Part shown: piece after piece, positions 37,901 through 45,172 of the stretch | Layout of the letters: each line of letters begins with the position of its first letter | Numbering within the stretch: the first letter of the stretch is position 1 | Assembly (NCBI GenBank): GCA_017612555.1 | Contig: JAGAFR010000034.1 | Span: 124,001-188,000, forward strand | Reading direction: 5' to 3' | Source of the DNA: Lachnospiraceae bacterium | Lineage (GTDB): Bacteria; Bacillota; Clostridia; Lachnospirales; Lachnospiraceae | DNA length: 64,000 nt | The notes under the pieces: model-generated | Databases searched by the model: none | Told to the model about the DNA's origin: nothing | Seen by the model: only the letters and a program-made list of their open reading frames with translations | Translations under genes and position numbers: made by a program

Positions 37901-38695
37901 TCCGAAGTTCCGGGAAGAGGGGTAGGGCGGCTGGGTGAGAGGATACTTGAATTTCAGGCTGTAACAAGCCGGAGGATGGGTGGTAAATCACCGCCGATAG
38001 GAGTCGTGGCGGCCCGGTATCCACATATACCGGAAAGACCTGAGCTTGATGATCTGCTCAAGGATGCGGACAAAAAGCACTCGGGTATTCCTATAGGTTA
38101 TGAACTTCGCAGCGGGAAGCCGTTCTATATACCGACGGAAGGCGTCAGATGCGTTCTGATCGGGGGAAAACAATACTGCGGAAGACATACGCTTCTGTTT
38201 AACATATCGATCACGGCTGCTGCCCGTGGCTTTGACACAAGGGAGGCTGCCACATATGAAGAACTTAAAAGCATAGCAACCGGTTCAGGTAAGAAAACCA
38301 TCATAACCATAGAGAGCATGACGGATCTTCTTGATGATTTCTACAAAGAGACGAGATCGTCAGAAGATGAAGAAGAACTTGCATCATTTTTTGAAAACCC
38401 GGTATCAAAAAAGAAGGTATGTGATGAAGGAAATATCATAGTCGGGATCATAGATAATGAGACAGCGATGAAGCATAACGGAAGACGATCATATGATCGG
38501 ATCACAAAACGGATGTTCGGTATTTCGTTCGGAGGGTGCCTTGATGAGAACAGGATATTTGACTTTTCCTACCTGCCATATACGGTAATGCAAAAATCAC
38601 AAAAGAGAGGAATTGCGACAATTCTGCGATACGACGAAAAACTGTATTTCGGAGACGTGATCTGCCCGGAACTGATCAGTGTGGATAACTCGTAA
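34997..38695 (+). CDS. essC: EssC/YukB-type FtsK/SpoIIIE ATPase of a type VII secretion-like system
   Basis: 1232 residues. A single N-terminal FHA domain (GRDPSCDLILDD, SRKH, SNGA) is followed by two membrane helices near 130-170. Three FtsK/SpoIIIE modules follow: the first with GTTGSGKSE (near 495) and VLVIVDEFAEL, ATQKPSGVV; the second with GRSASGKSE near 812; the third, near 1055, has a degraded loop (GGKQYCGRHT). This is the motor that drives WXG100 export. Typical EssC is 1400-1500 residues with two FHA domains, so this one is short. Start ATG 34997 or ATG 35003; AGGA spacing favours the latter. Confidence 0.9.
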   Translation: MIMDVLYVSGKKSPVFIGRDPSCDLILDDPYVSRKHLIISSLRSDVATVEIPGSNGAVVDNARKEKDSKCLIRAGDVITIGGHTIVWTGYFEECDKAFMRGLVKLPEPDLTPIEIEGPPQRRVPEKPSVMLAAGPALTMAIPILLGAGRTVAVFSSIFAALWAGINVFGRISKQKTEEKRRRTMYSAYLDECEAGIRGRLRDLAGALRRMHPPVEGYFKGGGDAFILWNSRPEGTGISVRVGVGKVLNPIEIVIPKDRFAQVDDSLRSLPALIRGRYEMLDRMPVITVLLKGSITGLVLASDRDRRILSSVVLQMACAYTPEDLGIRFIVERELMRYCMWMVLMPHYSDKDDPLPDGKMTVVITDDVQMAYEYVSKSAVLLIRPDPGDFPAGIMHIINRNGGNGTVFDSVPPKLAFSYAVSMSKLWGNVGNDAPVPDSVSFGELFGGRFGVADNYRSNDITRSFAAPIGIGEGGVRVILDIHEKAAGPHGLIAGTTGSGKSELLTTLILSFSAEFPSDKLAFFLIDYKGGGMSNLFKDLPHVLGSISNLSRSESRRAMISLKSENIRRQKLFAEAGVNNINDYTRLYDEKKALVPLPHVLVIVDEFAELKKEEPEFMDRLISVAQVGRSLGIHLILATQKPSGVVDDKIRSNTSFRIALRLVDTSDSMDMLHRPDAARISRCGRAFLQIGNADECISFQSGYAMCSALDQRLGPRIYTDLLLDEELDVGKEEVRDCGSESETWFDVVLNEIIRTDRDFVTGRCEKLWLPMLPDVIEDETAIAVFDDPYEQKYERIGADIRNMGHIWICGRSASGKSEYMYTILERLSRDFSIYVIDFGGGILKDLSGRCSCGGYISDDRPDEVTRMTGFICEELSRRRKNRNEKTMPIILALDNYSEIAAAAGPEACEHIGRIMTVGKSVGICICASSVTPPPSALAKFTDTGFYMGSETAYAVADFLKCPVRDIPGISEVPGRGVGRLGERILEFQAVTSRRMGGKSPPIGVVAARYPHIPERPELDDLLKDADKKHSGIPIGYELRSGKPFYIPTEGVRCVLIGGKQYCGRHTLLFNISITAAARGFDTREAATYEELKSIATGSGKKTIITIESMTDLLDDFYKETRSSEDEEELASFFENPVSKKKVCDEGNIIVGIIDNETAMKHNGRRSYDRITKRMFGISFGGCLDENRIFDFSYLPYTVMQKSQKRGIATILRYDEKLYFGDVICPELISVDNS

Positions 38696-38723
38696 AGCCT
38701 GTAAAACAAAGGTTTAGTAACAT

Positions 38724-38960
38724 ATGATATCAATGGAATTAGTACTCGTAAAAGAGAAAAAAAGACTCTGCGCGAGAGTGGATGAGAGGATGTCCGTGAA
38801 CGATTTTTCAAAAGAAATGGAACGAATTTTCAAAATAAAAAACGGGCGTATTTTAATACTCCCGCTGAAGAAAAATACTTCGGGTGATATGTCGATACGT
38901 GAAGCAGGATTATACAACGGATGTACGGTGGTGATCGAAAATGGAAATGATAAGTGTTGA
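38724..38960 (+). CDS. YukD/EsaB-like ubiquitin-fold protein
   Basis: 78 residues. Beta-grasp pattern: a two-strand start (LVLVKEKKRLCARV), a helix (NDFSKEMERIFKI), then strands ending in SIREAGLYNGCTVVIE, as in YukD/EsaB where the last strand follows a conserved ...L.dG..l.. motif. Small YukD-like proteins accompany EssC in Firmicutes type VII loci. It sits 28 bases after essC and overlaps the first WXG100 gene by 20 bases. Identified by fold pattern and context. Confidence 0.75.
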   Translation: MISMELVLVKEKKRLCARVDERMSVNDFSKEMERIFKIKNGRILILPLKKNTSGDMSIREAGLYNGCTVVIENGNDKC

Positions 38961-39231
38961 TTATCGAAGTCTTAAGGATAAGACAAAACATATGGCAAAG
39001 CTTTGTACGCAGCTTGCAGATGAAATATGCGCCATATCCCGCTATGTACAGGAACTTGATATATTCTGGGACGGTGATGTAAGTGACGGATATATGATCA
39101 GGATCAGTAAGGATCTTGTGGAAATGGGAAAGATCCTGCACGGCATCAGCGATCTGGCTAAGACCATGAGGCCTGTATTGGATGTTTATATGGAAAATGA
39201 AAAGGAAGTGAAAAGGAGGTTGGAGATTTGA
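38941..39231 (+). CDS. WXG100-family protein 1
   Basis: 96 residues, helix-turn-helix hairpin with Trp43-Asp-Gly45 at the turn, the defining WXG motif. A YMENE segment (YxxxE) near residue 87 fits the C-terminal type VII export signal. The start could be ATG 38941 or ATG 38947. It overlaps yukD by 20 bases and the next WXG100 gene by 4. Probably dimerises with WXG100 protein 2. Confidence 0.82.
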   Translation: MEMISVDYRSLKDKTKHMAKLCTQLADEICAISRYVQELDIFWDGDVSDGYMIRISKDLVEMGKILHGISDLAKTMRPVLDVYMENEKEVKRRLEI

Positions 39232-39533
39232 TCAGAAAAACAAAAGAGGAAATCGAGATTGAGTTTTCCAAAGCCATAGATCAGGCAACGGAACTCGAAA
39301 ATCTGGCCGAAGATCTGAGTCGTGTCGCAAGAGGCGGAATGGAATCGGCACTTATGATCCTGAAGAACAACTGGCGGGGTGATACAGGTGGGTCAATAGA
39401 GCTGACGGGAAGGAGGACAACAGCCGAGATCTACAGGACTGCAGACGATCTTCTGAGGGTTGCCAAGACCATAAGAACGACCGCGGATCTTGTATACAAA
39501 GCAGAAAAATCGGCCATATATTTATGCAATTGA
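39228..39533 (+). CDS. WXG100-family protein 2
   Basis: 101 residues, all helical, with Trp49-Arg-Gly51 at the hairpin turn. A YRTAD segment is present but central; the C-terminal YKAEK lacks the acidic residue of a YxxxD/E signal, as is usual when only one member of a heterodimer carries it. ATGA-type overlap with WXG100 protein 1 suggests equal synthesis and pairing. Confidence 0.78.
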   Translation: MIRKTKEEIEIEFSKAIDQATELENLAEDLSRVARGGMESALMILKNNWRGDTGGSIELTGRRTTAEIYRTADDLLRVAKTIRTTADLVYKAEKSAIYLCN

Positions 39534-39546
39534 CCCGAACGGTCGG

Positions 39547-39561
39547 TAGTTATGTTAACTA
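39547..39561. promoter_or_regulatory. inverted repeat between the two WXG100 pairs
   Basis: TAGTTA-TGT-TAACTA, perfect 6-bp arms, directly ahead of the AAAGGAG ribosome site (39563-39569) of WXG100 protein 3. A TTGACC at 39530 could be a -35 box, but no good -10 is at the right distance. It could be an operator or an RNA hairpin tuning expression of the second pair. Confidence 0.4.
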
Positions 39562-39580
39562 GAAAGGAGTTGGATAACAA

Positions 39581-39868
39581 ATGTCATTTTATCAGGTAGA
39601 CAGTAATCAGTTAAGAACAAAAAAAGATGAGCTCAGCAGTCTGATACAGAGGTTCATACAGGAAAAGGAATCGCTGTGCGGGAATGAAGTAGCGCTTCGC
39701 GGTATGTGGGAAGGCGAAGCAAATGATGCATTTCACGCTGAATTTATGAGGAGCGCCGGGCGAATGGATACTTTTGTCAGAGTGATCGATCAATACGTTA
39801 ACGTGATCGAATCCGTCGCAGGAAGATACGATATGGCCGAACAGAACAATATGGGGAGGGTGATGTAA
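39581..39868 (+). CDS. WXG100-family protein 3 (EsxA-like)
   Basis: 95 residues, the most canonical of the four: Trp43-Glu-Gly45 in GMWEGEANDAF, with a C-terminal YDMAE (YxxxE) signal. Strong AAAGGAG upstream suggests high expression. It shares one base with the next gene. Likely a secreted substrate and structural partner of the EssC machine. Confidence 0.9.
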   Translation: MSFYQVDSNQLRTKKDELSSLIQRFIQEKESLCGNEVALRGMWEGEANDAFHAEFMRSAGRMDTFVRVIDQYVNVIESVAGRYDMAEQNNMGRVM

Positions 39869-40182
39869 TGAACGCAATGCTTAAGGTAACACCGGAAAAA
39901 CTGATCGAAACTGCGGGACAGTTTCAGAATACGGAATCAAGGATCAGGAGTCTGACGCATGAGATGATAGCTATAGTAGACAGCTTCAAACCTATCTGGC
40001 AGGGAGAAGCAGCGACAGGTTTTGCAAATAAGTTTGCTTCGCTGACCGATGATATGGAGAAACTGTATGCTCTTATCAGAAAACATGCGGATGAACTGAC
40101 CGAAATGGCTAATGAATACAGACAGGCAGAAGAAGAAAGCTCAGGCCTTGCTGCCGGTCTTGCAACGGAGGCTATGATTTGA
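39868..40182 (+). CDS. WXG100-family protein 4 (EsxB-like)
   Basis: 104 residues, helical hairpin with Trp44-Gln-Gly46 in IWQGEAATGF and a C-terminal YRQAE (YxxxE). Expected to pair with WXG100 protein 3. The end overlaps the VWA-FHA gene by 4 bases. Confidence 0.9.
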   Translation: MNAMLKVTPEKLIETAGQFQNTESRIRSLTHEMIAIVDSFKPIWQGEAATGFANKFASLTDDMEKLYALIRKHADELTEMANEYRQAEEESSGLAAGLATEAMI

Positions 40183-41456
40183 GCATGCATGTTTGCGGAC
40201 AGACCCTTGTCCTTGTTGATAATGATGCAACGGTAAGTGCTGTTAATCAGAAGCTTGTCAGGGCTGTGCTAAAGTACATGTTCTACCACAGCCCTGTGGA
40301 TCGTACATTCTGTCTTGATACCTATGAGCATGATATAGCTGATGCGGAAGAGTATGAAAACGATCCCAATGACCTTGCATGTAAAGTGGATAAAATTGAA
40401 TTCGTACCGAAGGATTCCAATCTGTGCGATACATTGTGTGAAGTCATCACCAGGTGGAAGGAGTCTGATTTTGCCTGCAGGGACATAGTAGTGTTCACCG
40501 ACGGACTGGAGGGGGAGTCGCTCTTTCATGAGAAGGAGGAGCTCTATTATCTGACGGAGAGGAATGAGTACCCTGTTTATATAGTCATGCTCGATCAGGA
40601 GGATAACGCAGGTGCACGAAAGGGTCTGTCGGCGACGGCCGTTACGAGCGGCGGTAAATTTTTTGAGACCGAATTTGAAGGCTCTGATGCCGAGGTCGAC
40701 AGGCAGCTGACTGAGAAGATATTCGCATCTATGGATGAGTACGCCCGTGTTAATTGGGAAAAATACGAACAGTACGAAGCGGAAGAAGAATATGAGTATA
40801 CGGAACCTGTATATGAAGAGCAGGAGGAAGTTACAGAAATCGAAACGGAAGCCGATCGGTATATGTCGGATGCCGAAACGGAAGAACGCGTGGTATATGA
40901 ATACGATAAAACGACGGGCTTATCCGGGAGCGGAAAATCTCTTGCAACAGCTGCTGTTCTGATGGCTGTCGGATTGATCGTGGCGCTTGTTATCGCTTCC
41001 TGTGTCAGGAGAAAAAGGCGTGATATGGGAGATAAAGCTGCCGTTCCCGATGCTGATGGAGAGGAAGACGCATATTTTGATGACTATGAGCTTGGCCTGG
41101 CGGAAAACAGGACGCTCTTTCTTGATGATCCCGATGACGACAGTGACAGGCCGACAAGGCTTCTGTCTGAAAGCGGACGTATGATCACGCTCGAGGAAAG
41201 GACTAAAGGAACGAAGATCAGGATACTTCTTGAAGGCAGGATGACAGTGGGACGTGGAGACTGCGAGGTCGTGATAGGCGACGACGCACTCTCCAGACGG
41301 CACTGTGAGCTGTATGAAAGAGCAGATAAGGTCTATGTGCGTGACCTGTCAAGTGCGAACGGCACCAGAGTCAACGGCGTGAAGATCTCCGACAAATGCA
41401 TTGAGGATGGGGATGAACTTACCATGGGAACAGGCACATATACAGTGAGGTTGTGA
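40179..41456 (+). CDS. VWA-like / transmembrane / FHA protein of the type VII secretion-like operon
   Basis: 425 residues. Residues ~8-190 resemble a von Willebrand A domain, with a degraded metal site DNDAT at the first strand and VFTDG further on. A very acidic Glu/Tyr-rich linker (~195-245) leads to one membrane helix near 260-280. The C-terminal ~75 residues are a canonical FHA domain (GRGDCEVVIGDD, SRRH, SSANGTRVNG). TTG start at 40179 with GGAGG seven bases away; ATG 40185 is an alternative. No EssB homology seen. It may be the membrane partner of EssC here. Confidence 0.75.
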   Translation: MSMHVCGQTLVLVDNDATVSAVNQKLVRAVLKYMFYHSPVDRTFCLDTYEHDIADAEEYENDPNDLACKVDKIEFVPKDSNLCDTLCEVITRWKESDFACRDIVVFTDGLEGESLFHEKEELYYLTERNEYPVYIVMLDQEDNAGARKGLSATAVTSGGKFFETEFEGSDAEVDRQLTEKIFASMDEYARVNWEKYEQYEAEEEYEYTEPVYEEQEEVTEIETEADRYMSDAETEERVVYEYDKTTGLSGSGKSLATAAVLMAVGLIVALVIASCVRRKRRDMGDKAAVPDADGEEDAYFDDYELGLAENRTLFLDDPDDDSDRPTRLLSESGRMITLEERTKGTKIRILLEGRMTVGRGDCEVVIGDDALSRRHCELYERADKVYVRDLSSANGTRVNGVKISDKCIEDGDELTMGTGTYTVRL

Positions 41457-42784
41457 TGGACGGAGCATATACTCAGCAGGAATTGCTGTTACTGTCAAAT
41501 TTTGCATATATTCCGGCGTGTCTGTCGGATAAGCCTATAGGAGAGATAATCGATTCTTTCAGGGACCCCGGCGGCACCTTTACACCTGAGAGCGTATATC
41601 CGGCTGCCGCGGGGGGAGGCATGGGACTTGATGACGTCTGTACTGTCTTTTCCGAGATGGATAAAAGGATCAGGGAGAATCCTGCCTTCGGCGAGATATC
41701 GGTCAGCAGGAAGCTGGACGAGAATAACGTCAGGGCTCTGTGCTATACGGACCCCAAGGATGAGAACCCCGTGATCGTATTTCGCGGGACCGGAGGAACG
41801 GCGGATGCCTGGACTGATAATTTTGAGGGAGCCATTTACTCTGATACCGATATTCAGCAGATTGCCGGTGATTTTGTTGAATTTGAGTGCGGCGGGTACA
41901 GTGATATCGTTGTGACCGGGCATTCCAAGGGCGGAAACATGGCACAGTATGTGACCGTTAAGCATAGCGACAGGATAAAGGAGTGTGTTTCGTATGACGG
42001 ACAGGGGTTCGGAAGAGGGTTCACGGGTCTGAATGGTGATGAGATAGCCGTGGCCGCTCCGAAGATAGTGTCGATAAGCGCATACAATGATTTTGTGAAC
42101 ATACTTCTGACCTCGATAGCCGGCACGACAATCTATGTGGCTAACGAGTCTTCGGCGGCAGCTGCCCATTCCTCCGTAACTCTTCTTACGTGTAACAGTT
42201 TTGATGAGAACGGTGATTTTGTTACCACAAGACCCCAGGGAGCGGTTTCAAAAGCGCTCCGACAGCTGACGGGAATACTGTGTCAAGGGCTTGATCCGCT
42301 TACTGTAAAGGGCAGGGATGAAATGGCGCTCATAGCCGGAAGTGCCATATCTCTTGCGCTCACTACCCCGCAGGATGATCTTGTGAACGGATGCGTTGCC
42401 CCGACAATGGGAATGATAGGAGTAAAGCTTGCCGAGCATATAGCTTCGACATGTGCGGTCATAGCGGATGAGATGCCGCTTGTATCAAACAGCGTTTATT
42501 TTGATGCTTTTTTGATAAGCAGTGCTTCGAGGACGATAAGACAGCAGATCGGAAGCCTTCGAAGGGCAAAAACAGGGGTAGAGGCAGTAAGGACGGATAT
42601 GGCGCTTACTATATCCACGCAGATATTTGCGGATCGGGCTCTGGAACGGATAGGTGAAGAACTTGAGAGGATCGCGGTAAAGCTTGATGATCTTTCGGCA
42701 AAGATAGATGCTGTCACGGCTTGCTACCAAAGAGCCGAAGATGAAGCATCTTCACTGATCATGGCGGAGTCGTGTCATATTTGA
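41453..42784 (+). CDS. DUF2974/Mbeg1-like lipase with helical C-terminal domain, probable type VII effector
   Basis: 443 residues. The N-terminal alpha/beta hydrolase has IVFRGTGG (oxyanion region) and the nucleophile Ser158 in TGHSKGGN, the motif of DUF2974 lipases. No signal peptide. The last ~100 residues are predicted helical, with heptad-like ELERIAVKLDDLSAKIDAV, and end in YQRAE (YxxxE), a type VII export signal. This matches the reverse arrangement known for staphylococcal TslA, toxin domain first and LXG-like targeting domain last. ATGA overlap with the VWA-FHA gene; convergent 33-base overlap with the LytTR gene. Confidence 0.78.
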   Translation: MMDGAYTQQELLLLSNFAYIPACLSDKPIGEIIDSFRDPGGTFTPESVYPAAAGGGMGLDDVCTVFSEMDKRIRENPAFGEISVSRKLDENNVRALCYTDPKDENPVIVFRGTGGTADAWTDNFEGAIYSDTDIQQIAGDFVEFECGGYSDIVVTGHSKGGNMAQYVTVKHSDRIKECVSYDGQGFGRGFTGLNGDEIAVAAPKIVSISAYNDFVNILLTSIAGTTIYVANESSAAAAHSSVTLLTCNSFDENGDFVTTRPQGAVSKALRQLTGILCQGLDPLTVKGRDEMALIAGSAISLALTTPQDDLVNGCVAPTMGMIGVKLAEHIASTCAVIADEMPLVSNSVYFDAFLISSASRTIRQQIGSLRRAKTGVEAVRTDMALTISTQIFADRALERIGEELERIAVKLDDLSAKIDAVTACYQRAEDEASSLIMAESCHI

Positions 42785-43492
42785 TGCCATGACTTCGATT
42801 ATGGACCTTTTCTGTGAGAATGAATAGTGGACGGTATCACCGTTTGACAGTCTGAACCCTTTGTCGATCGCGTTTTCGATATGAAGGATATTTACAATGT
42901 CCTTGCGGCACCTTATGAAACAGCCATAGGATTCGCATTGCTTTGCAAGGGAAGATACCGAGTCGGTCATATCCAGAAATTCGCCGTCTGACAGACAGAC
43001 CCTTGTATAAAAGCTGTCGATGGGATAAGCACGTACCAATTCATCGAATTTGATGAATCTGGTGTCTTTCTGGCATCTTATCTCTATAAGCGGAGTTTTG
43101 CGCTTGACCCATTCACACGCGACATCTATGAGATGACTGATCTGCCCGGCTGAGATAGGTTTTTCGATGTAAATGATCTCTTCGGGAGCATTTACATACG
43201 ATGTATAGCTGACGGTAGACTGACACAGAACTATCGGAGCGATGATCCCTTTGAGACGCAGTCGTTTTGCTACATCCATGCCGTTTGCGGATGGATCGGT
43301 CACATCGATAAAGAAGATGTCATATTTGATCGGTGTGGCCATAAGAGCCTCTTCGCTTCCGAAAGAATCGATATAGAGAACGTCGCAGTTGTCATGAAGA
43401 CGTTTGTCTTTTTCGCGTTCAAGAAGACGTTCGGTCTGTTTTCGATCGGCTATATTGTTATCACATATCGCGATGTATATCGTCATGATCAT
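42752..43492 (-). CDS. LytTR-family response regulator
   Basis: About 246 residues. Receiver domain with CDNN (acidic pocket), phospho-acceptor Asp in IFFIDVT and the conserved Lys in YIEKPI. The C-terminal half, with RFIKFDELVRAYPI, FIRCRKDIVNILHIENA and FRLSNGDTVHYS, is a LytTR DNA-binding domain. No cognate kinase is adjacent. ATG 43492 or 43486 is preceded by GGGAG; an in-frame extension to 43570 runs through a hairpin and is unlikely. Convergent to the lipase gene, so it could control the neighbouring secretion operon; that is inference. Confidence 0.88.
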   Translation of the reverse strand: MIMTIYIAICDNNIADRKQTERLLEREKDKRLHDNCDVLYIDSFGSEEALMATPIKYDIFFIDVTDPSANGMDVAKRLRLKGIIAPIVLCQSTVSYTSYVNAPEEIIYIEKPISAGQISHLIDVACEWVKRKTPLIEIRCQKDTRFIKFDELVRAYPIDSFYTRVCLSDGEFLDMTDSVSSLAKQCESYGCFIRCRKDIVNILHIENAIDKGFRLSNGDTVHYSFSQKRSIIEVMASNMTRLRHDQ

Positions 43493-43512
43493 TCTCCCGT
43501 GTCTTGTTGAGA

Positions 43513-43548
43513 GCCACGACATTAGAATTCGCTTCGCGAAGTCGTGGC
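43513..43548. repeat. hairpin-forming inverted repeat in the LytTR gene leader
   Basis: GCCACGAC (43513-43520) pairs with GTCGTGGC (43541-43548), enclosing a second hairpin TTCGC-ttc-GCGAA (43528-43540). No U-run on either strand, so not an intrinsic terminator. Confidence 0.6.
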
Positions 43549-43553
43549 CTACG

Positions 43554-43586
43554 TACTGCAAAGTTTTCATAGAAAACTTTACAGTA
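43554..43586. repeat. second hairpin-forming inverted repeat
   Basis: TACTG-C-AAAGTTTTC, loop ATA, then GAAAACTTT-A-CAGTA: a 14-pair stem with one C/A mismatch. Only five bases separate it from the hairpin at 43513-43548. It lies between the DUF1294 gene end and the LytTR gene start, both minus strand. Confidence 0.6.
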
Positions 43587-43596
43587 CCGAAAATGT

Positions 43597-43893
43597 CTAC
43601 ATTATCCTGAATTCAAGCGGTGCAAGAAACAGAAAATACACCAGTATGATCGCATGGATAATAAAGATGATCGGGATTCCTATGTAGAATCGGGGCTTTT
43701 GCGTCTTGTGATGAAACAGCCTCATACCCAGAAGGCAGCCGAGACTTCCGCCGGATATGGCGAACAGGAACAGCGTTGCTTCGGGTATGCGCCATTTATT
43801 TCGACGGGCTTTTTGCTTATCAAGAGCCATACACAAAAAGCCCGCGATGTTTACAACTGCCAGGTATGCGGCTATGTAGGACAGGACTATCAT
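43597..43893 (-). CDS. DUF1294 family small membrane protein
   Basis: 98 residues with about three membrane helices and the DUF1294 signature FLCMALDKQKARRNKWRIPE and GGSLGCLLGMRLFHHKTQK. Function unknown for the family. It begins one base after the argG stop, so it is co-transcribed with argG. Confidence 0.9.
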   Translation of the reverse strand: MIVLSYIAAYLAVVNIAGFLCMALDKQKARRNKWRIPEATLFLFAISGGSLGCLLGMRLFHHKTQKPRFYIGIPIIFIIHAIILVYFLFLAPLEFRIM

Positions 43894-43894
43894 G

Positions 43895-45115
43895 TTATTT
43901 GCCCTTTTCGACCTCCTGCATCTTCATTGCCCTTACCTTGCATGAAAGACCGAACAGGTTGATGAATCCGGTTGCATCGTGATGGTCATACAGATCACCG
44001 GTGGTAAAGCTTGCGATGCTCTCGTTGTATAGAGAATAAGGAGATGTTGTTCCGGCTTTGATGATATTGCCCTTGTAGAGCTTGAACTTGACTTCACCGG
44101 TCACGTATTTCTGTGTGCTTACAATAAATGCACATACGGCTTCCCGAAGAGGAGTGAACCATTTGCCTTCATAGACTATCTGGGCAAGCTTGTTTCCCAT
44201 ATCCTTCTTGACTGCGTATGTGTCGCGGTCAAGTATGAGCTCTTCGAGCTGCTGATGAGCCTCCATGAGGATCGTTCCGCCGGGTGTTTCGTATACACCG
44301 CGGGATTTCATGCCGACTACGCGGTTTTCAACGATGTCTACTATTCCGATTCCATGCTTGCCTCCGAGCCGGTTAAGCTCGCGGATTATATCGGAAACCT
44401 TCATTTTCTTGCCGTTGATGCTTGTCGGGATACCTGCCTCAAAAGTCATCGATACATACTCGCCCTCATCCGGTGCTTTTTCCGGAGATACGCCGAGTAC
44501 AAGGAGGTGATCGAAGTTGGGTTCATTTGCGGGATCCTCAAGCTCCAATCCTTCGTGGCTGATATGCCATATGTTACGGTCACGGCTGTAACTGTTATCT
44601 GCCGAGAACGGAAGATTGATACCGTGCTGCCTGCAGTATTCTATTTCTGATTCTCTTGAATCAAGAGTCCACTTATCATCGCGCCATGCAGCGATTATCT
44701 TAAGATCGGGTGCAAGAGCTTTGATGGCAAGCTCAAACCTGATCTGATCGTTTCCTTTACCGGTCGCACCGTGGCATATGGCACTGGCGCCTTCCTTCCT
44801 GGCTATCTCAACGAGACGCTTCGCGATAACGGGTCTTGCCATTGACGTTCCGAGCAGATATTTGTTTTCATATACAGCGCATCCCTGCACGCAGGGAACG
44901 ATATATTCATCGCAGAATTCGTCAACGACGTCTTCTATATACAGCTTCGTGGCACCGCTTGCTTTTGCACGTTCCTCAAGGCCGTCAAGCTCGCTTTCCT
45001 GCCCGCAGTCTATGCAGCAGCAGATAACTTCATAATCGTAGTTCTCTTTGAGCCAGGGGATGATAGCTGTTGTATCAAGTCCGCCTGAGTATGCAAGGAT
45101 TACTTTTTCTTTCAT
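43895..45115 (-). CDS. argG: argininosuccinate synthase
   Basis: Joins citrulline and aspartate with ATP. The N-terminal PP-loop AYSGGLDTTAI is diagnostic, followed by GATGKGNDQIRFE, NLWHIS-like NIWHISHEG and the C-terminal family sequence. 406 residues, full length. GGAGGAAAG lies ahead of the ATG. Transcribed away from argJBD from a shared control region with ARG-box-like palindromes. Confidence 0.97.
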   Translation of the reverse strand: MKEKVILAYSGGLDTTAIIPWLKENYDYEVICCCIDCGQESELDGLEERAKASGATKLYIEDVVDEFCDEYIVPCVQGCAVYENKYLLGTSMARPVIAKRLVEIARKEGASAICHGATGKGNDQIRFELAIKALAPDLKIIAAWRDDKWTLDSRESEIEYCRQHGINLPFSADNSYSRDRNIWHISHEGLELEDPANEPNFDHLLVLGVSPEKAPDEGEYVSMTFEAGIPTSINGKKMKVSDIIRELNRLGGKHGIGIVDIVENRVVGMKSRGVYETPGGTILMEAHQQLEELILDRDTYAVKKDMGNKLAQIVYEGKWFTPLREAVCAFIVSTQKYVTGEVKFKLYKGNIIKAGTTSPYSLYNESIASFTTGDLYDHHDATGFINLFGLSCKVRAMKMQEVEKGK

Positions 45116-45154
45116 GATCTTTCCTCCGGGATTTAACCTTATATCAGTGTTCCC

Positions 45155-45169
45155 CCTGACGGGGTCAGG
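45155..45169 (-). promoter_or_regulatory. small hairpin in the argG leader
   Basis: CCTGAC and GTCAGG arms around a 3-base loop, perfect 6-bp stem. It falls at the start of the predicted argG transcript, about 5 bases downstream of the -10 box. Confidence 0.4.
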
Positions 45170-45172
45170 AAA

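Noticed and set aside
43513..43586. Hairpins as intrinsic terminators of argG-DUF1294
   Set aside because: Neither hairpin is followed by a U-run on the minus strand, so listed only as inverted repeats.
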